64,000 nucleotides of DNA from Hydrogenophilus thiooxidans (GTDB taxonomy: Bacteria; Pseudomonadota; Gammaproteobacteria; Burkholderiales; Rhodocyclaceae): positions 1 through 64,000 of the forward strand of contig NZ_JAHLSY010000004.1 of NCBI RefSeq assembly GCF_019049855.1. Direction: 5' to 3'. The notes beneath the pieces were generated by a model. The model saw only the letters and a program-made list of their open reading frames with translations, searched no databases and was not told where the DNA came from. The translations under genes were made by a program, and so were the position numbers. This document shows positions 8,363 through 17,961 of the stretch, in pieces. The stretch's first letter is position 1. Every line of letters starts with the position of its first letter.

Positions 8363-9277
8363 ATGGTTTTCGATCGCAACATGATGGCATGGGAAGCGAT
8401 GGTTCCCATTTTGGAGCGGATCGCGGTGGCGCTCGAAGCGACGAACCCTGGGGCCCCGCTCGTAGCGCCCGACTGGGCCGCTGCCGACGCTTTTTGGTTG
8501 CGGAGGGTTGGGGTTCGGGTGAGCTTGGAGCCCGTGCGCCATCCACACCGACTCCGTTTGGCCGATCTGCGTGAGATCGACGCGCAAAAAGCGCGTGTGG
8601 TGGCGAACACCGAGCAGTTTTTGCGCGGGTTGCCTGCGAACAACGTGTTGCTGACCGGAGCGCGCGGGTGCGGCAAGTCGTCGCTTGTCAAAGCGCTCTT
8701 GACCGAATATGCCGCGCAGGGGTTGCGCTTGATCGAGATCGAAAAAGGGGATCTCGTCGAACTGCCCCGTTTGTTGGAGCGGGTTGCAGACGCCCCGTGG
8801 CGCTTCGTGCTCTTCATCGACGATCTGTCGTTCGAGCCGGGAGAGGCAGCGTACAAGACGTTGAAGAGCGTGCTCGACGGTTCGGTTTGGGCGCAGCCCG
8901 AGAATGTGCTGATTTACGCGACGTCGAACCGCCGCCACCTGATGCCGGAGTATTTCAGCGAAAACGAAGCGACCCGACACGTAGGCGGCGAGGTGCATCC
9001 CGCCGAGGCAACGGAAGAGAAGATTTCGCTTTCGGAGCGCTTCGGGCTCTGGGTGTCGTTCTATCCCTTTTCCCAAGCGGCATACTTGGAGATCGTGGCG
9101 ACGTGGCTGCGCCATTTTGGTGCGAGCGACGCCCAGATCGCGGCGGCACGGCAAGAGGCGCTGGTCTGGGCGATCGAGCGCGGGTCGCGTTCTGGCCGGG
9201 TGGCGTGGCAATTCGCGCGCGATTGGGCGGGACGGCATGGACTGGGTGCAGACCGAACGGAAGGGCACGCGCGATGA
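8363..9277 (+). CDS. DUF815-family AAA ATPase
   Basis: 304 residues. The DUF815 type ATPase core has Walker A GARGCGKSSLVK near residue 100, Walker B FVLFIDDLSFE near residue 155, and a sensor-1 like ATSNRRHL followed by MPEYFSENE. The C-terminal part is an AAA lid. Its cellular role is unknown. The start ATG 8363 is preceded by GGAGGA. Its stop is overlapped by the start of the Nudix-ThiE gene (ATGA), and this pairing suggests a shared transcript. Confidence 0.85.
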   Translation: MVFDRNMMAWEAMVPILERIAVALEATNPGAPLVAPDWAAADAFWLRRVGVRVSLEPVRHPHRLRLADLREIDAQKARVVANTEQFLRGLPANNVLLTGARGCGKSSLVKALLTEYAAQGLRLIEIEKGDLVELPRLLERVADAPWRFVLFIDDLSFEPGEAAYKTLKSVLDGSVWAQPENVLIYATSNRRHLMPEYFSENEATRHVGGEVHPAEATEEKISLSERFGLWVSFYPFSQAAYLEIVATWLRHFGASDAQIAAARQEALVWAIERGSRSGRVAWQFARDWAGRHGLGADRTEGHAR

Positions 9278-10311
9278 AGCGCGTGGCGGTTGCCGCGGCC
9301 GTGCTGTGGAACGAGTCGGGTTCGGTGCTCCTCGGGCAACGTGCGCCGGACACCTTCTATCCCGGTTATTGGGAGTTTCCTGGCGGGAAAATCGAAGCGG
9401 GGGAAACGCCGCGTGAGGCGCTCATTCGCGAACTGCGCGAAGAGTTGGGGCTTGAGCTAACCGCAGCGCGCATCGCCCCCTGGTTGTGTCGCCGCCACCG
9501 CTACGCGCACGCCGATGTGACCTTGCACTTTTTCCAGGTCTGGGGGTGGCGTGGTACGCCGCAACCGCACGTCCATGCGGCGCTAACGTGGCAGACGCCC
9601 GGCGCGTGGTCGGTGGCGCCGATGCTTCCGGCGAACACGCCGGTAGCCGAGGCGCTTGTGCTGCCGCGGTTGATGGTGGTCTCTCAGGTTACCGCCGCAT
9701 CGAGAGGAGCGCCGGTGGGGTCGCCTGCGTGGCACGACGCTGCGGCGCGATGGGCCGCGTCGATTCGGGCGGCGCGTGCCCACGGTGCGGTGATCGCGCA
9801 AATTCGGGAAAAGCGGCCCGACCCGGGGGCGGAGGCGGGGGATAATGCGGCCGCGGAGTGGTCACGGTTGGGAATCGCGCAGTTGGTGGCGATCGCACGC
9901 GAGGCGGGTGCGGAACGGGTCGTCGTCAATGGGCCGCCCGAATGGGCGGATGCGGTTGGCGCCGACGGCTGCCACCTCTCGGCGCAAGCAGCGCGCACGC
10001 TGTTGGCACGCGGTGCAAAGCGGCCCGTACTGCGGTACGGGTTGCTGTTGGGCGTGTCAGTCCATGATGCTTCGGAACGGGCGGTTGCGGAGGCGCTAAA
10101 CGCCGACTACTGGGTGGTGGGGCCGGTTGCAGCGACCCAAAGCCATCCGGAGCGCGCGCCGCTTGGTTGGTCGCGCTTTTCCGCGTTGATCGCGGCGCCT
10201 CCCGTGCCGGTCTTTGCGATCGGGGGGCTTACGGCAGCCGAATTGCCGCATGCGCTCAGCGCCGGGGCGCACGGGATCGCGGCGATCCGCGGTTGGTTGC
10301 ATGGTCAATAG
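9274..10311 (+). CDS. MutT-type Nudix hydrolase fused to a ThiE-like domain
   Basis: 345 residues in two parts. Residues 1-130 are a Nudix domain with a full Nudix box at 38-60 (G-x5-E-x7-REL-x-EE-x-GL) and a MutT-like start, expected to hydrolyse oxidised nucleotides such as 8-oxo-dGTP. From about residue 155 the chain resembles thiamine-phosphate synthase (GVSVHDASE, GPVAATQSHP, FAIGGLTAAELP), but several phosphate and Mg-binding features of true ThiE are not obvious, so the second domain may not make thiamine phosphate. This fusion is a recurrent gammaproteobacterial and betaproteobacterial architecture. It overlaps convergent zapD by 7 bases. Confidence 0.87.
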   Translation: MKRVAVAAAVLWNESGSVLLGQRAPDTFYPGYWEFPGGKIEAGETPREALIRELREELGLELTAARIAPWLCRRHRYAHADVTLHFFQVWGWRGTPQPHVHAALTWQTPGAWSVAPMLPANTPVAEALVLPRLMVVSQVTAASRGAPVGSPAWHDAAARWAASIRAARAHGAVIAQIREKRPDPGAEAGDNAAAEWSRLGIAQLVAIAREAGAERVVVNGPPEWADAVGADGCHLSAQAARTLLARGAKRPVLRYGLLLGVSVHDASERAVAEALNADYWVVGPVAATQSHPERAPLGWSRFSALIAAPPVPVFAIGGLTAAELPHALSAGAHGIAAIRGWLHGQ

Positions 10312-11069
10312 CAGAGCGTAAGCGCGAAGGGAACCGTTTGGGTGCTCACCGCTTCCGTGCCGATGCCGCCTTCGTCGGTCACGGGGATGAAGTGGAGGTT
10401 GAACTGGTATTTGTTCGCGGAAACCTTGGGAACGACGCGATGCGCGGAGTCGATCCACACTTGGATGAGGCGCGGCAGTCTTCCGTCGAGTGGTTGCTGG
10501 TAGCAGCCGTTGGCTGCGGTATGGGTCTGCGGCGTGCTTTGTGCCCGCAGGTGCGCCAAGACGCAGGCAATCGCGTCCAGGAGGGGGTGCAACGGTTGCG
10601 CCCAGGCGTCGAGATCGGCGCGGCGCTTTTCGGCGCTCAGTTTGAGCCAGAAGTGGTAGGTCGGGAGGTCGAACGCGCAGACGCCGCCTGAGACGTGCGC
10701 GCGAGTGCGCAGCGCGTTCAAAAGCGGCTGCGTGCGCATCACGTGGTCGATCCGTCCGGGTTGCTGGCGCAACGCGTCGATCAGTGCCAACGCCTGGGCA
10801 ACCGGTTCGTGCAGCGCGATGCGGCGCGGCCGTTGGCTCGTCGTTTCCTGAGCGGTCGGTGCGGCACAGAGGGCCTCCAACGCGGCGATGAGGTGCCGCT
10901 TGAGGTCGCTGCGTCCGGCGATATCGACGCATTCGAAGAGCGCCATCAGGGCGGCGTGGTGGTCGTCCGGGGTGTTCGCTTGAGCGAAGTGGCGCCAACG
11001 GCTCCACGTGGCCTCCAGTCGCAACCAGGTGCGTACCTGTTCGGTGAGCGGGAATTCGAAACGGATCAT
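10305..11069 (-). CDS. zapD: Cell division protein ZapD
   Basis: A 254-residue, alpha-helical protein of the ZapD/YacF family. The start IRFEFPLTEQVRTWLRLE and the later CAFDLPTYHFWL match the family. ZapD crosslinks FtsZ protofilaments at the division ring in the cytoplasm. It sits directly downstream of coaE, overlapping it by four bases; coaE-zapD is a standard pairing in proteobacteria. pilD, often found nearby, is absent. Confidence 0.9.
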   Translation of the reverse strand: MIRFEFPLTEQVRTWLRLEATWSRWRHFAQANTPDDHHAALMALFECVDIAGRSDLKRHLIAALEALCAAPTAQETTSQRPRRIALHEPVAQALALIDALRQQPGRIDHVMRTQPLLNALRTRAHVSGGVCAFDLPTYHFWLKLSAEKRRADLDAWAQPLHPLLDAIACVLAHLRAQSTPQTHTAANGCYQQPLDGRLPRLIQVWIDSAHRVVPKVSANKYQFNLHFIPVTDEGGIGTEAVSTQTVPFALTLCY

Positions 11070-11749
11070 CGTACGGCTCCCCGCGTAGCGCCTTCTGCTG
11101 CTACGCCGCCTGGCGCTGCGCCTTCTGCCACAGTACCTCCCGCTGCAGCGAGGTATTGCCGGTGCAGCGCTTCGATCTGCGCTTCGAGGTAGGCGCGGTC
11201 GCCGCTATTGTCGATCACATCGTGCGCCGCGGCCAGCCGCTCGGCGCGCGAGGCTTGTGCCGCCAAAATTGCGGCGATCTGTTCCTCAGGTAACCCCGAA
11301 CGCGCTTTGACCCGGCTGATCTGCTGTTCCTGCGGGCAATCGACCACCAGAAGGCGGTCGATGAGCGTTTGGTACGCCCCGGTTTCGACAAGAAGCGGCA
11401 CAACCAAGATGAGGTACGGGTGGTGGGGCGCCAATGCGTCGATCCGATGGGTGACAGTATCACGGATCATCGGGTGCAGGATCGCTTCCAGCCGTTTGCG
11501 CGCAGCCGGATCGGAAAAAGCAAGCGCACGCATCGCTGCTCGGTGCAACGCGCCCTCTGGGGTGAGCACCTGGGAGCCGAACGCCCGGCGAATCGCAGGG
11601 ATCGCCGCGCCATTTGCGGCGGTGAGTTCGTGGGCGATCGCGTCGGTGTCGATCACACCCGCGCCCAAGTGCGCAAAGTATTCGGCTGCCGTGCTTTTGC
11701 CCGAACCGATGCCGCCAGTGAGACCGACAAGGTAAGGGCGGGTCGTCAT
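11066..11749 (-). CDS. coaE: Dephospho-CoA kinase
   Basis: 227 residues from ATG 11749. The P-loop GLTGGIGSGKST is at residues 9-20, and the family motif VIDTDAIAHEL with the substrate-binding Asp follows. It catalyses the last step of coenzyme A synthesis, phosphorylating the 3'-hydroxyl of dephospho-CoA. A GTG six bases upstream is a possible alternative start, but the chosen ATG overlaps the stop of the SPOR gene as ATGA, the arrangement also used with zapD. Confidence 0.95.
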   Translation of the reverse strand: MTTRPYLVGLTGGIGSGKSTAAEYFAHLGAGVIDTDAIAHELTAANGAAIPAIRRAFGSQVLTPEGALHRAAMRALAFSDPAARKRLEAILHPMIRDTVTHRIDALAPHHPYLILVVPLLVETGAYQTLIDRLLVVDCPQEQQISRVKARSGLPEEQIAAILAAQASRAERLAAAHDVIDNSGDRAYLEAQIEALHRQYLAAAGGTVAEGAAPGGVAAEGATRGAVR

Positions 11750-12819
11750 CGGCACGCCTCCCAGGTTTGGTGGGGCAAGCGGGCTTTGGCACGACTGAGG
11801 AAGCGTTCGAGAGCTGCCTCAGGCCCTTTGGCAAGGAGGGTGAAGCGCTCAGAAGAGGGGCGGGGCAGAATCTCGATGTGGGTCACTCCTTTTTGCCGCA
11901 ATTGTGCGGCCAGTGTTTCTGCGCGGTCGCGGGTGCGGAAAATCCCCAAGGAGATGCGCCACTGATGGGGTCCAGCGTCCCGCACGATGAAAAGATCGCT
12001 CACCCCTTTTTGTCGCAGGGTTTCGGCAAGTTGTTGCGCCCGTTTTTCGTTTTCTGCTCTTGGGGTTGCGACCCACCACGCTTCAACCCCCCGTTCGGCC
12101 GTTGCGGTAAGTTGCACGCCAGGAACCGTTTGGGCTAGTTCGGTCAAAATGCGACGTTCCTCCGCAGAAGCGGAGGTTTGGCGGCAAAGCAGCACGGGGG
12201 TTTTGGCTGCTGGTGGTTGTGTCGTTTGCAAAGCCATGGTGCTGGAAGCGGAGTGCGTTTCGCGCGCGAAGCGCCCGGGCAAAGGGGGGTCGGGCTGAGT
12301 TGGCGTAGGGGGGGGTTCCGGTGCTGAAGTAGCGGTCGGTTCTTGTGCCGGCGTGTGTGTGGGTTGCGGCGCCAGAGTCGGCGTCTCTTGTTGGGCCCGC
12401 GCTACCGCTTCGAGCGGGGGTTGCGGCTTTTTCGGCGCCATCGGATCGGGCGCAATCGCCGAAGGAGAGTGGGCAGCGGTAGGAGCGGCCGGTGCGGCTG
12501 CTTCGGTTTCCGGCGCTGCGCCAGCCAGTACCGCAGTGACCGGATCGGCGGGGCGCGCAGCCGCTTGCGTTTGCACGGTGGCAGGGGACGTTTGGGTGGC
12601 CGTTGGGGGCGATTGGGCTGCCGCTACGGCGTCGTTATGGGCACGCGCGCCCTCCGGCGTATATTCGACTATCGTTGCGGCGACGAGTTGGAGCGCGTCG
12701 CTGCGCAGGGGCTGCGGCAGCGGTTGTGGCCGCGGCGGTTCCGGAAGCGAGACGAGTCCGCTTTGCGCAGCGAAAAGCAGCGCGTTGATCACCAAAAGAA
12801 GCGCGATCGCAAACCGCAT
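11746..12819 (-). CDS. SPOR-domain membrane protein
   Basis: 357 residues from ATG 12819. It has an N-terminal membrane anchor (FAIALLLVINALLFAAQ), then about 200 residues rich in proline, alanine and threonine that should span the periplasm, then a C-terminal domain with the SPOR pattern (WRISLGIFRTRDRAETLAAQL) that binds glycan strands lacking stem peptides. In related genomes a SPOR gene follows birA-coaX, as here, except that the TrpB2 gene is placed between. It is probably a cell-envelope or division-site protein. A TTG start 18 bases upstream is possible but less likely. Confidence 0.8.
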   Translation of the reverse strand: MRFAIALLLVINALLFAAQSGLVSLPEPPRPQPLPQPLRSDALQLVAATIVEYTPEGARAHNDAVAAAQSPPTATQTSPATVQTQAAARPADPVTAVLAGAAPETEAAAPAAPTAAHSPSAIAPDPMAPKKPQPPLEAVARAQQETPTLAPQPTHTPAQEPTATSAPEPPPTPTQPDPPLPGRFARETHSASSTMALQTTQPPAAKTPVLLCRQTSASAEERRILTELAQTVPGVQLTATAERGVEAWWVATPRAENEKRAQQLAETLRQKGVSDLFIVRDAGPHQWRISLGIFRTRDRAETLAAQLRQKGVTHIEILPRPSSERFTLLAKGPEAALERFLSRAKARLPHQTWEACR

Positions 12820-12843
12820 CGTTTCCGCCCGCCGCAACTGCGG

Positions 12844-14223
12844 TTACGCGGTCGGCGCAGCGACCTTGGGGAGATGCGCCAGCGACGCTTCGATTGCCTC
12901 GGCGGGGTATTCGAAGTCTTCGAGTTCGCCGCGTAGGTATTTGTCGTACGCAGAGAGGTCGAAGTGGCCGTGTCCGGTGAGGTTGAAGAGGATCACTTTC
13001 GGCGCTCCGCTCTCTTTGCACGCCAGCGCTTCGTCGATCGCAGCGCGAATCGCGTGGCACGACTCCGGCGCGGGGAGGATCCCTTCGGTGCGGGCAAAGA
13101 GGACCCCTGCTTCGAACGTCGCAACTTGCGGCACCGCACGCGCTTCGAGCAACCCTTCGTGGTAGAGCTGGGAGACAAGGGGCGAATCGCCGTGGTAGCG
13201 AAGACCGCCCGCGTGGATGCCCGGGGGCATGAAGTCGTGCCCGAGCGTATACATCCGCATGAGCGGCGTGAATCCGGAAGCGTCGCCGTAATCGTACGCA
13301 TAAACCCCTTTCGTGAGGGTGGGGCAGGAGGTAGGCTCGACCGCGACGCAGCGCAGGTGCTCCGCCCGTTTGTCTCCTGCGATCTTGTCGGCCAAGAACG
13401 GGAAGGCAATGCCGCCGAAGCTCGAACCACCGCCGCACGGACCCAAGATCACGTCGGGATAAAGCCCCAGCAGTTCGAACTGTTTTTTGGCTTCCAGTCC
13501 GATCACGGTTTGGTGCAGGAGCACGTGGTTGAGGACCGACCCCAAGGTGTAGTTGGTGTCAGCGCGGCTTGCGGCCTCTTCCACCGCTTCGGAGATCGCG
13601 ATGCCGAGCGAGCCGGGGTTGTCGGGTTCGCGTTCGAGGATTGCTCGCCCCGTCTGCGTGTGGGGCGAGGGGCTGGGAAAGACCTCGGCGCCCCACGTCT
13701 GCATGAGGATGCGGCGGTAGGGTTTCTGCTCGTAACTCACTTTCACCATATAGACCCGCACTTCGAGGCCAAATTTCTGGCCGGCGAACGCGATCGAGCT
13801 CCCCCATTGACCGGCACCGGTTTCGGTCGTGAGCCGCTTGATGCCGACCAGTTGGTTGTAGTAGGCCTGAGGAACCGCAGAGTTGGGTTTGTGCGAGCCG
13901 GACGGCGAGACGCCTTCATACTTGAAGAAGAGTTTGGCTGGGGTGCCCAGCGCTTGTTCGAGCCGTACCGCGCGCACAAGCGGTGAAGGGCGCCAGATCC
14001 GGTAGGTTTCGCGTACCGCCTCTGGGATTGGAATCCAGCGCTCGCTGCTCATCTCCTGCGCAAGGAGCGGTTCGGGAAAGATTGCACCCATCTGTTCGGG
14101 CGTCACCGGCTTGCCATCTGGCCCAAGCGGTGGTGCGGGGGGGTTGGGCATGTCGGCGACGATGTTGTACCAGTGAGTCGGGATCTCGTTTTCGGGGAGC
14201 AGGATGCGGGTGGGTTCGGTCAT
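12844..14223 (-). CDS. TrpB-like PLP enzyme (TrpB2 type tryptophan synthase beta subunit)
   Basis: 459 residues from ATG 14223, preceded by GAGGAGA. The PLP lysine lies in GSHKPNSA, the phosphate cradle is [11 protein letters not shown], and the N-terminal extension plus RPSPLVRA are typical of the TrpB2/TIGR01415 group (about 450 residues against 400 for TrpB1). TrpB2 condenses indole and serine to tryptophan, often working without TrpA; some members use phosphoserine. No trpA or other trp gene is next to it. It overlaps the birA-coaX gene by four bases, so it is probably co-translated with cofactor genes. Confidence 0.9.
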   Translation of the reverse strand: MTEPTRILLPENEIPTHWYNIVADMPNPPAPPLGPDGKPVTPEQMGAIFPEPLLAQEMSSERWIPIPEAVRETYRIWRPSPLVRAVRLEQALGTPAKLFFKYEGVSPSGSHKPNSAVPQAYYNQLVGIKRLTTETGAGQWGSSIAFAGQKFGLEVRVYMVKVSYEQKPYRRILMQTWGAEVFPSPSPHTQTGRAILEREPDNPGSLGIAISEAVEEAASRADTNYTLGSVLNHVLLHQTVIGLEAKKQFELLGLYPDVILGPCGGGSSFGGIAFPFLADKIAGDKRAEHLRCVAVEPTSCPTLTKGVYAYDYGDASGFTPLMRMYTLGHDFMPPGIHAGGLRYHGDSPLVSQLYHEGLLEARAVPQVATFEAGVLFARTEGILPAPESCHAIRAAIDEALACKESGAPKVILFNLTGHGHFDLSAYDKYLRGELEDFEYPAEAIEASLAHLPKVAAPTA

Positions 14224-15809
14224 GATGTCTCCTCGTTGTGTGTTGACGGTGCAGAGGGGCCGGTCGGTGGTTCGGGCGGTGTCTGAGGGGGGTGCGACTC
14301 CGGCTGCGCGCACGCAAGCGCGGCAAGGCCCAGGAAAAGTAAATTATCGCGCACCTCATGCGGGATGTCTACGTGGGGGGAGAGGAGCGGTGCGGCGCCG
14401 CCGTGCAGGATCACGCGCGGCAGGATCGAAGTCTGTTTGGCTACCTGCGCCGTGAATGCCGCGATCGCCCCCTTTTGCGCCAGCCAGACACCGGTGGCGA
14501 TCGCGGTTTCGGTATCGGTGGGGGGAAACGGAGCCGTCGCGATCTGGTCGACGGCGCGGCGCGGGTCGAGCTGTGGGAGTCGCGCGGTGCGGGCTGCGAG
14601 CGCAGCGAACATCGCGTCGATGCCAGGCAGAATCGCGCCACCGCGAAACGCGCCGGTTTCGTCGAGCCAGTCGAGCGTGGTCGCGGTGCCACAACCGACG
14701 ATCACCGCTGGCGCCAACCCAGCGTGCCATGCTCCAACTGCGGTGACCCAGCGATCGGCGCCCAGCTGTTGGGGATTGCGGTACTGGTTAAGGACGCCCG
14801 CACCGTGCTGGCTCGGCGCGATCCAATGGCATGGGATGCGATGCGCGGCAAAGCGGGCAGTGATCGCCTGGGTACGGGACGGTGTGGTGACGCTGACACC
14901 GACGACGCACGGAATCGTGGACAGCAACGGGGTGAGCTGCTGCCACCATGCTTCGAGTGCCGTGTCGTCGTACGCAAACGCCCCTTGCGCGTCGTCCCGC
15001 CAATACCATTTGCCGCGACTGTTTCCCAGATCGAGGAGGAGCGGCACAGGGCGTATGCGCGCGGCGGCGGAGGTCAGCGTCTGGTGTGCCCCTGCCGCAG
15101 TGGTGACCTGGAGTTCCCCCCGGGCGTTGACGCCGCTCAAGCGGACGAGATGCGGTTCTGTCGTTTCGTGCGCGGGCAGCAGTTGCAACCAACGGTCGCG
15201 CCACGCGGCACGGGCCCACCACGCCGCTTGCCAAGGGGTGAAGCCTGCGCCGCAGCGGAAGTCTTCGAGTACGGCAACCACTGCGCCGACCAGCGTCTGC
15301 AGCAGGGTTTCAGCAGGGGGAACGAGCGTGAGGTGCTCGGCAAGCGCGGTGGGGGGCAATGTCCAGGGATCTCGGTCGTCGAGTCGTGGTGCCGCACGAT
15401 GGTTCAGACCGACGCCGACGACGACGATCGGCGGCGCTTGCCCCCGCCATTGCGCTTCGACGAGGATCCCGCCGAGTTTGCGCTCCGCAACGAGCAGATC
15501 GTTCGGCCATTTGAGGCGAACGGGGAGGTCGAGCAGTTCCAATCGTTCGGCAAGCGCCGCGCCCACCGCAAGCGAAAGGCCTTCGAGGTTCGTCTGGGGC
15601 GGGAGGCGGGTTGCCACCGAGAATGCGATTCCGGCACCCTCCGGCATCGTCCAGCGTCGGCCGCTTTGACCGCGGCCCGCGGTCTGCCGTTGGGCGGTGA
15701 CGGCCAGGTAATGGCCGGGAGCGAGGGATTCGGCCTGCTGTCCGGCAACGTCGTTGGTCGACGCGCACGCGTCGAGCGCGAGCCAGTGCAGCGTAGGTGC
15801 GGTTGGCAT
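14220..15809 (-). CDS. birA-coaX: Bifunctional biotin-protein ligase / type III pantothenate kinase fusion
   Basis: 529 residues from ATG 15809. Residues 1-245 are a biotin protein ligase with the biotinyl-AMP loop GRGQSGRRW near residue 45 and KWPNDLLV. The N-terminal DNA-binding helix-turn-helix of E. coli BirA is missing, so it should not act as a repressor. From about residue 255 a CoaX domain begins ([14 protein letters not shown]), with GADRWV and [11 protein letters not shown] as its ATP and substrate motifs. It joins biotin attachment to the first step of CoA synthesis. coaE lies three genes downstream on the same strand. Confidence 0.93.
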   Translation of the reverse strand: MPTAPTLHWLALDACASTNDVAGQQAESLAPGHYLAVTAQRQTAGRGQSGRRWTMPEGAGIAFSVATRLPPQTNLEGLSLAVGAALAERLELLDLPVRLKWPNDLLVAERKLGGILVEAQWRGQAPPIVVVGVGLNHRAAPRLDDRDPWTLPPTALAEHLTLVPPAETLLQTLVGAVVAVLEDFRCGAGFTPWQAAWWARAAWRDRWLQLLPAHETTEPHLVRLSGVNARGELQVTTAAGAHQTLTSAAARIRPVPLLLDLGNSRGKWYWRDDAQGAFAYDDTALEAWWQQLTPLLSTIPCVVGVSVTTPSRTQAITARFAAHRIPCHWIAPSQHGAGVLNQYRNPQQLGADRWVTAVGAWHAGLAPAVIVGCGTATTLDWLDETGAFRGGAILPGIDAMFAALAARTARLPQLDPRRAVDQIATAPFPPTDTETAIATGVWLAQKGAIAAFTAQVAKQTSILPRVILHGGAAPLLSPHVDIPHEVRDNLLFLGLAALACAQPESHPPQTPPEPPTGPSAPSTHNEETS

Positions 15810-15852
15810 GGGGTTTGCTATTTGTTCGAACGGATGGGAACAGGAGATAGCG

Positions 15853-16563
15853 ATGAAACAGATTGCGATTGTACGCTTTTCCCCGATCGAAGGGCCGGGA
15901 ACCTTTGCCGATTTCGTCGCAGCGCAAGGAGGGGAAACGCACCTCATCGCGATCGATCAAGGGGCACCGCTTCCGAGGGATCCGGAACAGTATGACGGTT
16001 GGTGCTTGATGGGTGGGCCGATGAGCGTCAATGATCCGTTGCCGTGGATCGAACCCCTCCTTGGGTTGCTCCGCCAGGCGGTGGCCAGTGGGGTGCCCGT
16101 TATCGGTCACTGTCTCGGTGGCCAGCTGTTGGCAAAGGCTTTAGGGGCAACCGTCACGCGCAACCCAACGAAGGAGATTGGATGGGGCGAGGTGTGGGTG
16201 ACCAACCGATCGGAGGGACGACGTTGGCTCGGCGATTGCGAACGCTTTGTGGCGTTTCATTGGCATGGCGAGACTTTTTCACTCCCTGAAGGCGCAATCG
16301 GGTGGCTGGCTAGCGCCCATTGTTCCCAGCAAGCCTTTGCGCTGGGACCGCATTTGGCATTGCAGTGCCACGTGGAGATGACCGAAGCGATGATTGAGCG
16401 CTGGTGCGCCGATTGGGCGAAAGAGGGAGTTGGAGCGAGCGCGTCGGTGCAGACGCCCGAGGCGATCGTCGCGGCGATCCCCGACCATTTACCGCAGCTC
16501 ACGGCGACGGCGATGCGGCTTTACCGGGAATGGTGGCGGGGGGTGTCCGATGTCCGTGCATGA
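15853..16563 (+). CDS. Class I glutamine amidotransferase (GATase1, GMP-synthase-like)
   Basis: 236 residues from ATG 15853, preceded by AGGAGA. The triad is visible: nucleophile Cys87 in GHCLGGQLLAKALG, and His and Glu in CHVEMTE near residue 177. A further FHWHGE motif matches the family of stand-alone GuaA-like amidotransferases (YfeJ type). These hydrolyse glutamine or a gamma-glutamyl compound; the partner or substrate is not known here. Divergent from birA-coaX. Its last bases overlap the EAL remnant. Confidence 0.85.
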   Translation: MKQIAIVRFSPIEGPGTFADFVAAQGGETHLIAIDQGAPLPRDPEQYDGWCLMGGPMSVNDPLPWIEPLLGLLRQAVASGVPVIGHCLGGQLLAKALGATVTRNPTKEIGWGEVWVTNRSEGRRWLGDCERFVAFHWHGETFSLPEGAIGWLASAHCSQQAFALGPHLALQCHVEMTEAMIERWCADWAKEGVGASASVQTPEAIVAAIPDHLPQLTATAMRLYREWWRGVSDVRA

Positions 16564-16738
16564 GCTGACACTGACCAGTTTCGCGCAACCGATTTGGAGC
16601 GTGCCCCACGGTCGTGTGGTGGGATGGGAGGCGCTGTTGCGTGTGCAGGACGGAGCGTGTGTTGGTGCAGTGTGTGCATTTTTTGGGCGCACGGATTCTC
16701 GTCATGCACCGTTTTGGTGCAATGGTGCATCGCAATAA
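16550..16738 (+). pseudogene. Remnant of an EAL-domain gene (N-terminal piece)
   Basis: A 62-codon frame beginning at ATG 16550 reads FAQPIWSVPHGRVVGWEALLR, shown here in part as QPIW and GWEALLR. This is the standard opening of an EAL cyclic-di-GMP phosphodiesterase domain (QPI ... GRVVGxEALLR, with the Glu of EAL as metal ligand). After about 33 residues the likeness stops, and the frame ends at TAA 16736-16738, so over 85 percent of the domain is missing. The NtrC-type site of the next operon lies inside the non-EAL tail. It may be a deletion scar. The identification rests on one motif. Confidence 0.6.
16705..16721. promoter_or_regulatory. NtrC-type binding site (upstream activator)
   Basis: TGCACCGTTTTGGTGCA is a perfect 17-base dyad and matches the NtrC consensus TGCACC-N5-GGTGCA in both halves. 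It lies about 100 bases upstream of the sigma-54 promoter, the usual enhancer distance. A further GGTGCA half-site follows at once (about 16724-16729). Confidence 0.85.
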
Positions 16739-16803
16739 AAGCGGTGCGCTTCATCTGCGCGCACGCTGTGGCGAAATTCGTTGATTTCTCATCATTTTTT
16801 CTT

Positions 16804-16819
16804 TGGCACGCCACTTGCT
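16804..16819 (+). promoter_or_regulatory. Sigma-54 promoter
   Basis: TGGCACG-CCAC-TTGCT fits the RpoN consensus exactly, with GG (16805-16806) and GC (16817-16818) at the required -24/-12 spacing. Transcription would start near 16830 and run into the porin, glnK and amtB genes. Confidence 0.88.
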
Positions 16820-16857
16820 CACCTGAAGTTGCGATTCATGCAACTGAGGAGAAAACC

Positions 16858-17589
16858 ATGAAAGCGAAGGCTTTGGTTCTGGGATGCGGTGCCGTCGCGG
16901 TGGCCGCAGCGCTGTTTTCCCATGGTGCGGCGGCGCAAAGCGCGGTCACCGGCAATGTGGCGTTGGTGAGCGATTACGTCTACCGTGGCTTTTCGCAGAC
17001 CAACGAGAAAGTGGCGTTGCAAGCCAGTGTCGATTGGGTAGGTGCCGACGGTTGGTACGTTGGTCTTTGGGGAACGAACGTTTCCTGGCTCTCCGACGCT
17101 GCGCCGGGCAGTTCCAACAGTGTCGAGCTCGATCTCTACGGCGGCAAGCGCTGGTCGATGGGGGACCTTGCTTTCGACGTCGGCCTGCTCCAGTACTACT
17201 ACCCGGGAAGTTACTCGGTGGCGTGGAAAGCAGCCTCTGGGCTCAAGACGCCTCATACCACCGAGGTCTATGGGGCAGTGGGATACGGGCCGGCGACTTT
17301 CAAAATCTCTTATGCGCTCACCGATCTCTTCGGCGCGCCCCATTCCGATGGCAGTCAATATTACGACCTCACCGTGGCGCCTGAGGTAATGCCTGGCGTG
17401 AAATTGCTGGCCCACGTCGGACGGCAGGTGGTTCGCGGCACAGGCAACGCCGACTATACCGACTGGAAGGTAGGGGTGAGTGCCAGCTACGGCGGATTCG
17501 ATTGGGGGCTTTATTACGTCGACACCAACGTCAGCGGTTCGAAACTTGCCGATTCGCGTGTGGTGTTCAGTGTTGGCAAAACTTTTTGA
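16858..17589 (+). CDS. TorF-family putative outer-membrane porin
   Basis: 243 residues from ATG 16858, preceded by GAGGAG. A signal peptide of about 26 residues ends in GAAAQS. The mature chain is a beta-barrel with alternating aromatic strands, opening with the family motif VTGNVALVSDYVYRGFSQT and closing on Phe (GKTF), the usual outer-membrane insertion signal. This is the TIGR02001 type. Its place at the head of a sigma-54/NtrC-controlled glnK-amtB operon suggests it lets ammonium or small nitrogen compounds cross the outer membrane under nitrogen limitation; that role is inferred from context. Confidence 0.85.
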   Translation: MKAKALVLGCGAVAVAAALFSHGAAAQSAVTGNVALVSDYVYRGFSQTNEKVALQASVDWVGADGWYVGLWGTNVSWLSDAAPGSSNSVELDLYGGKRWSMGDLAFDVGLLQYYYPGSYSVAWKAASGLKTPHTTEVYGAVGYGPATFKISYALTDLFGAPHSDGSQYYDLTVAPEVMPGVKLLAHVGRQVVRGTGNADYTDWKVGVSASYGGFDWGLYYVDTNVSGSKLADSRVVFSVGKTF

Positions 17590-17940
<351 letters not shown>

Positions 17941-17961
17941 GGAATGGATAGGAGCGAAACG

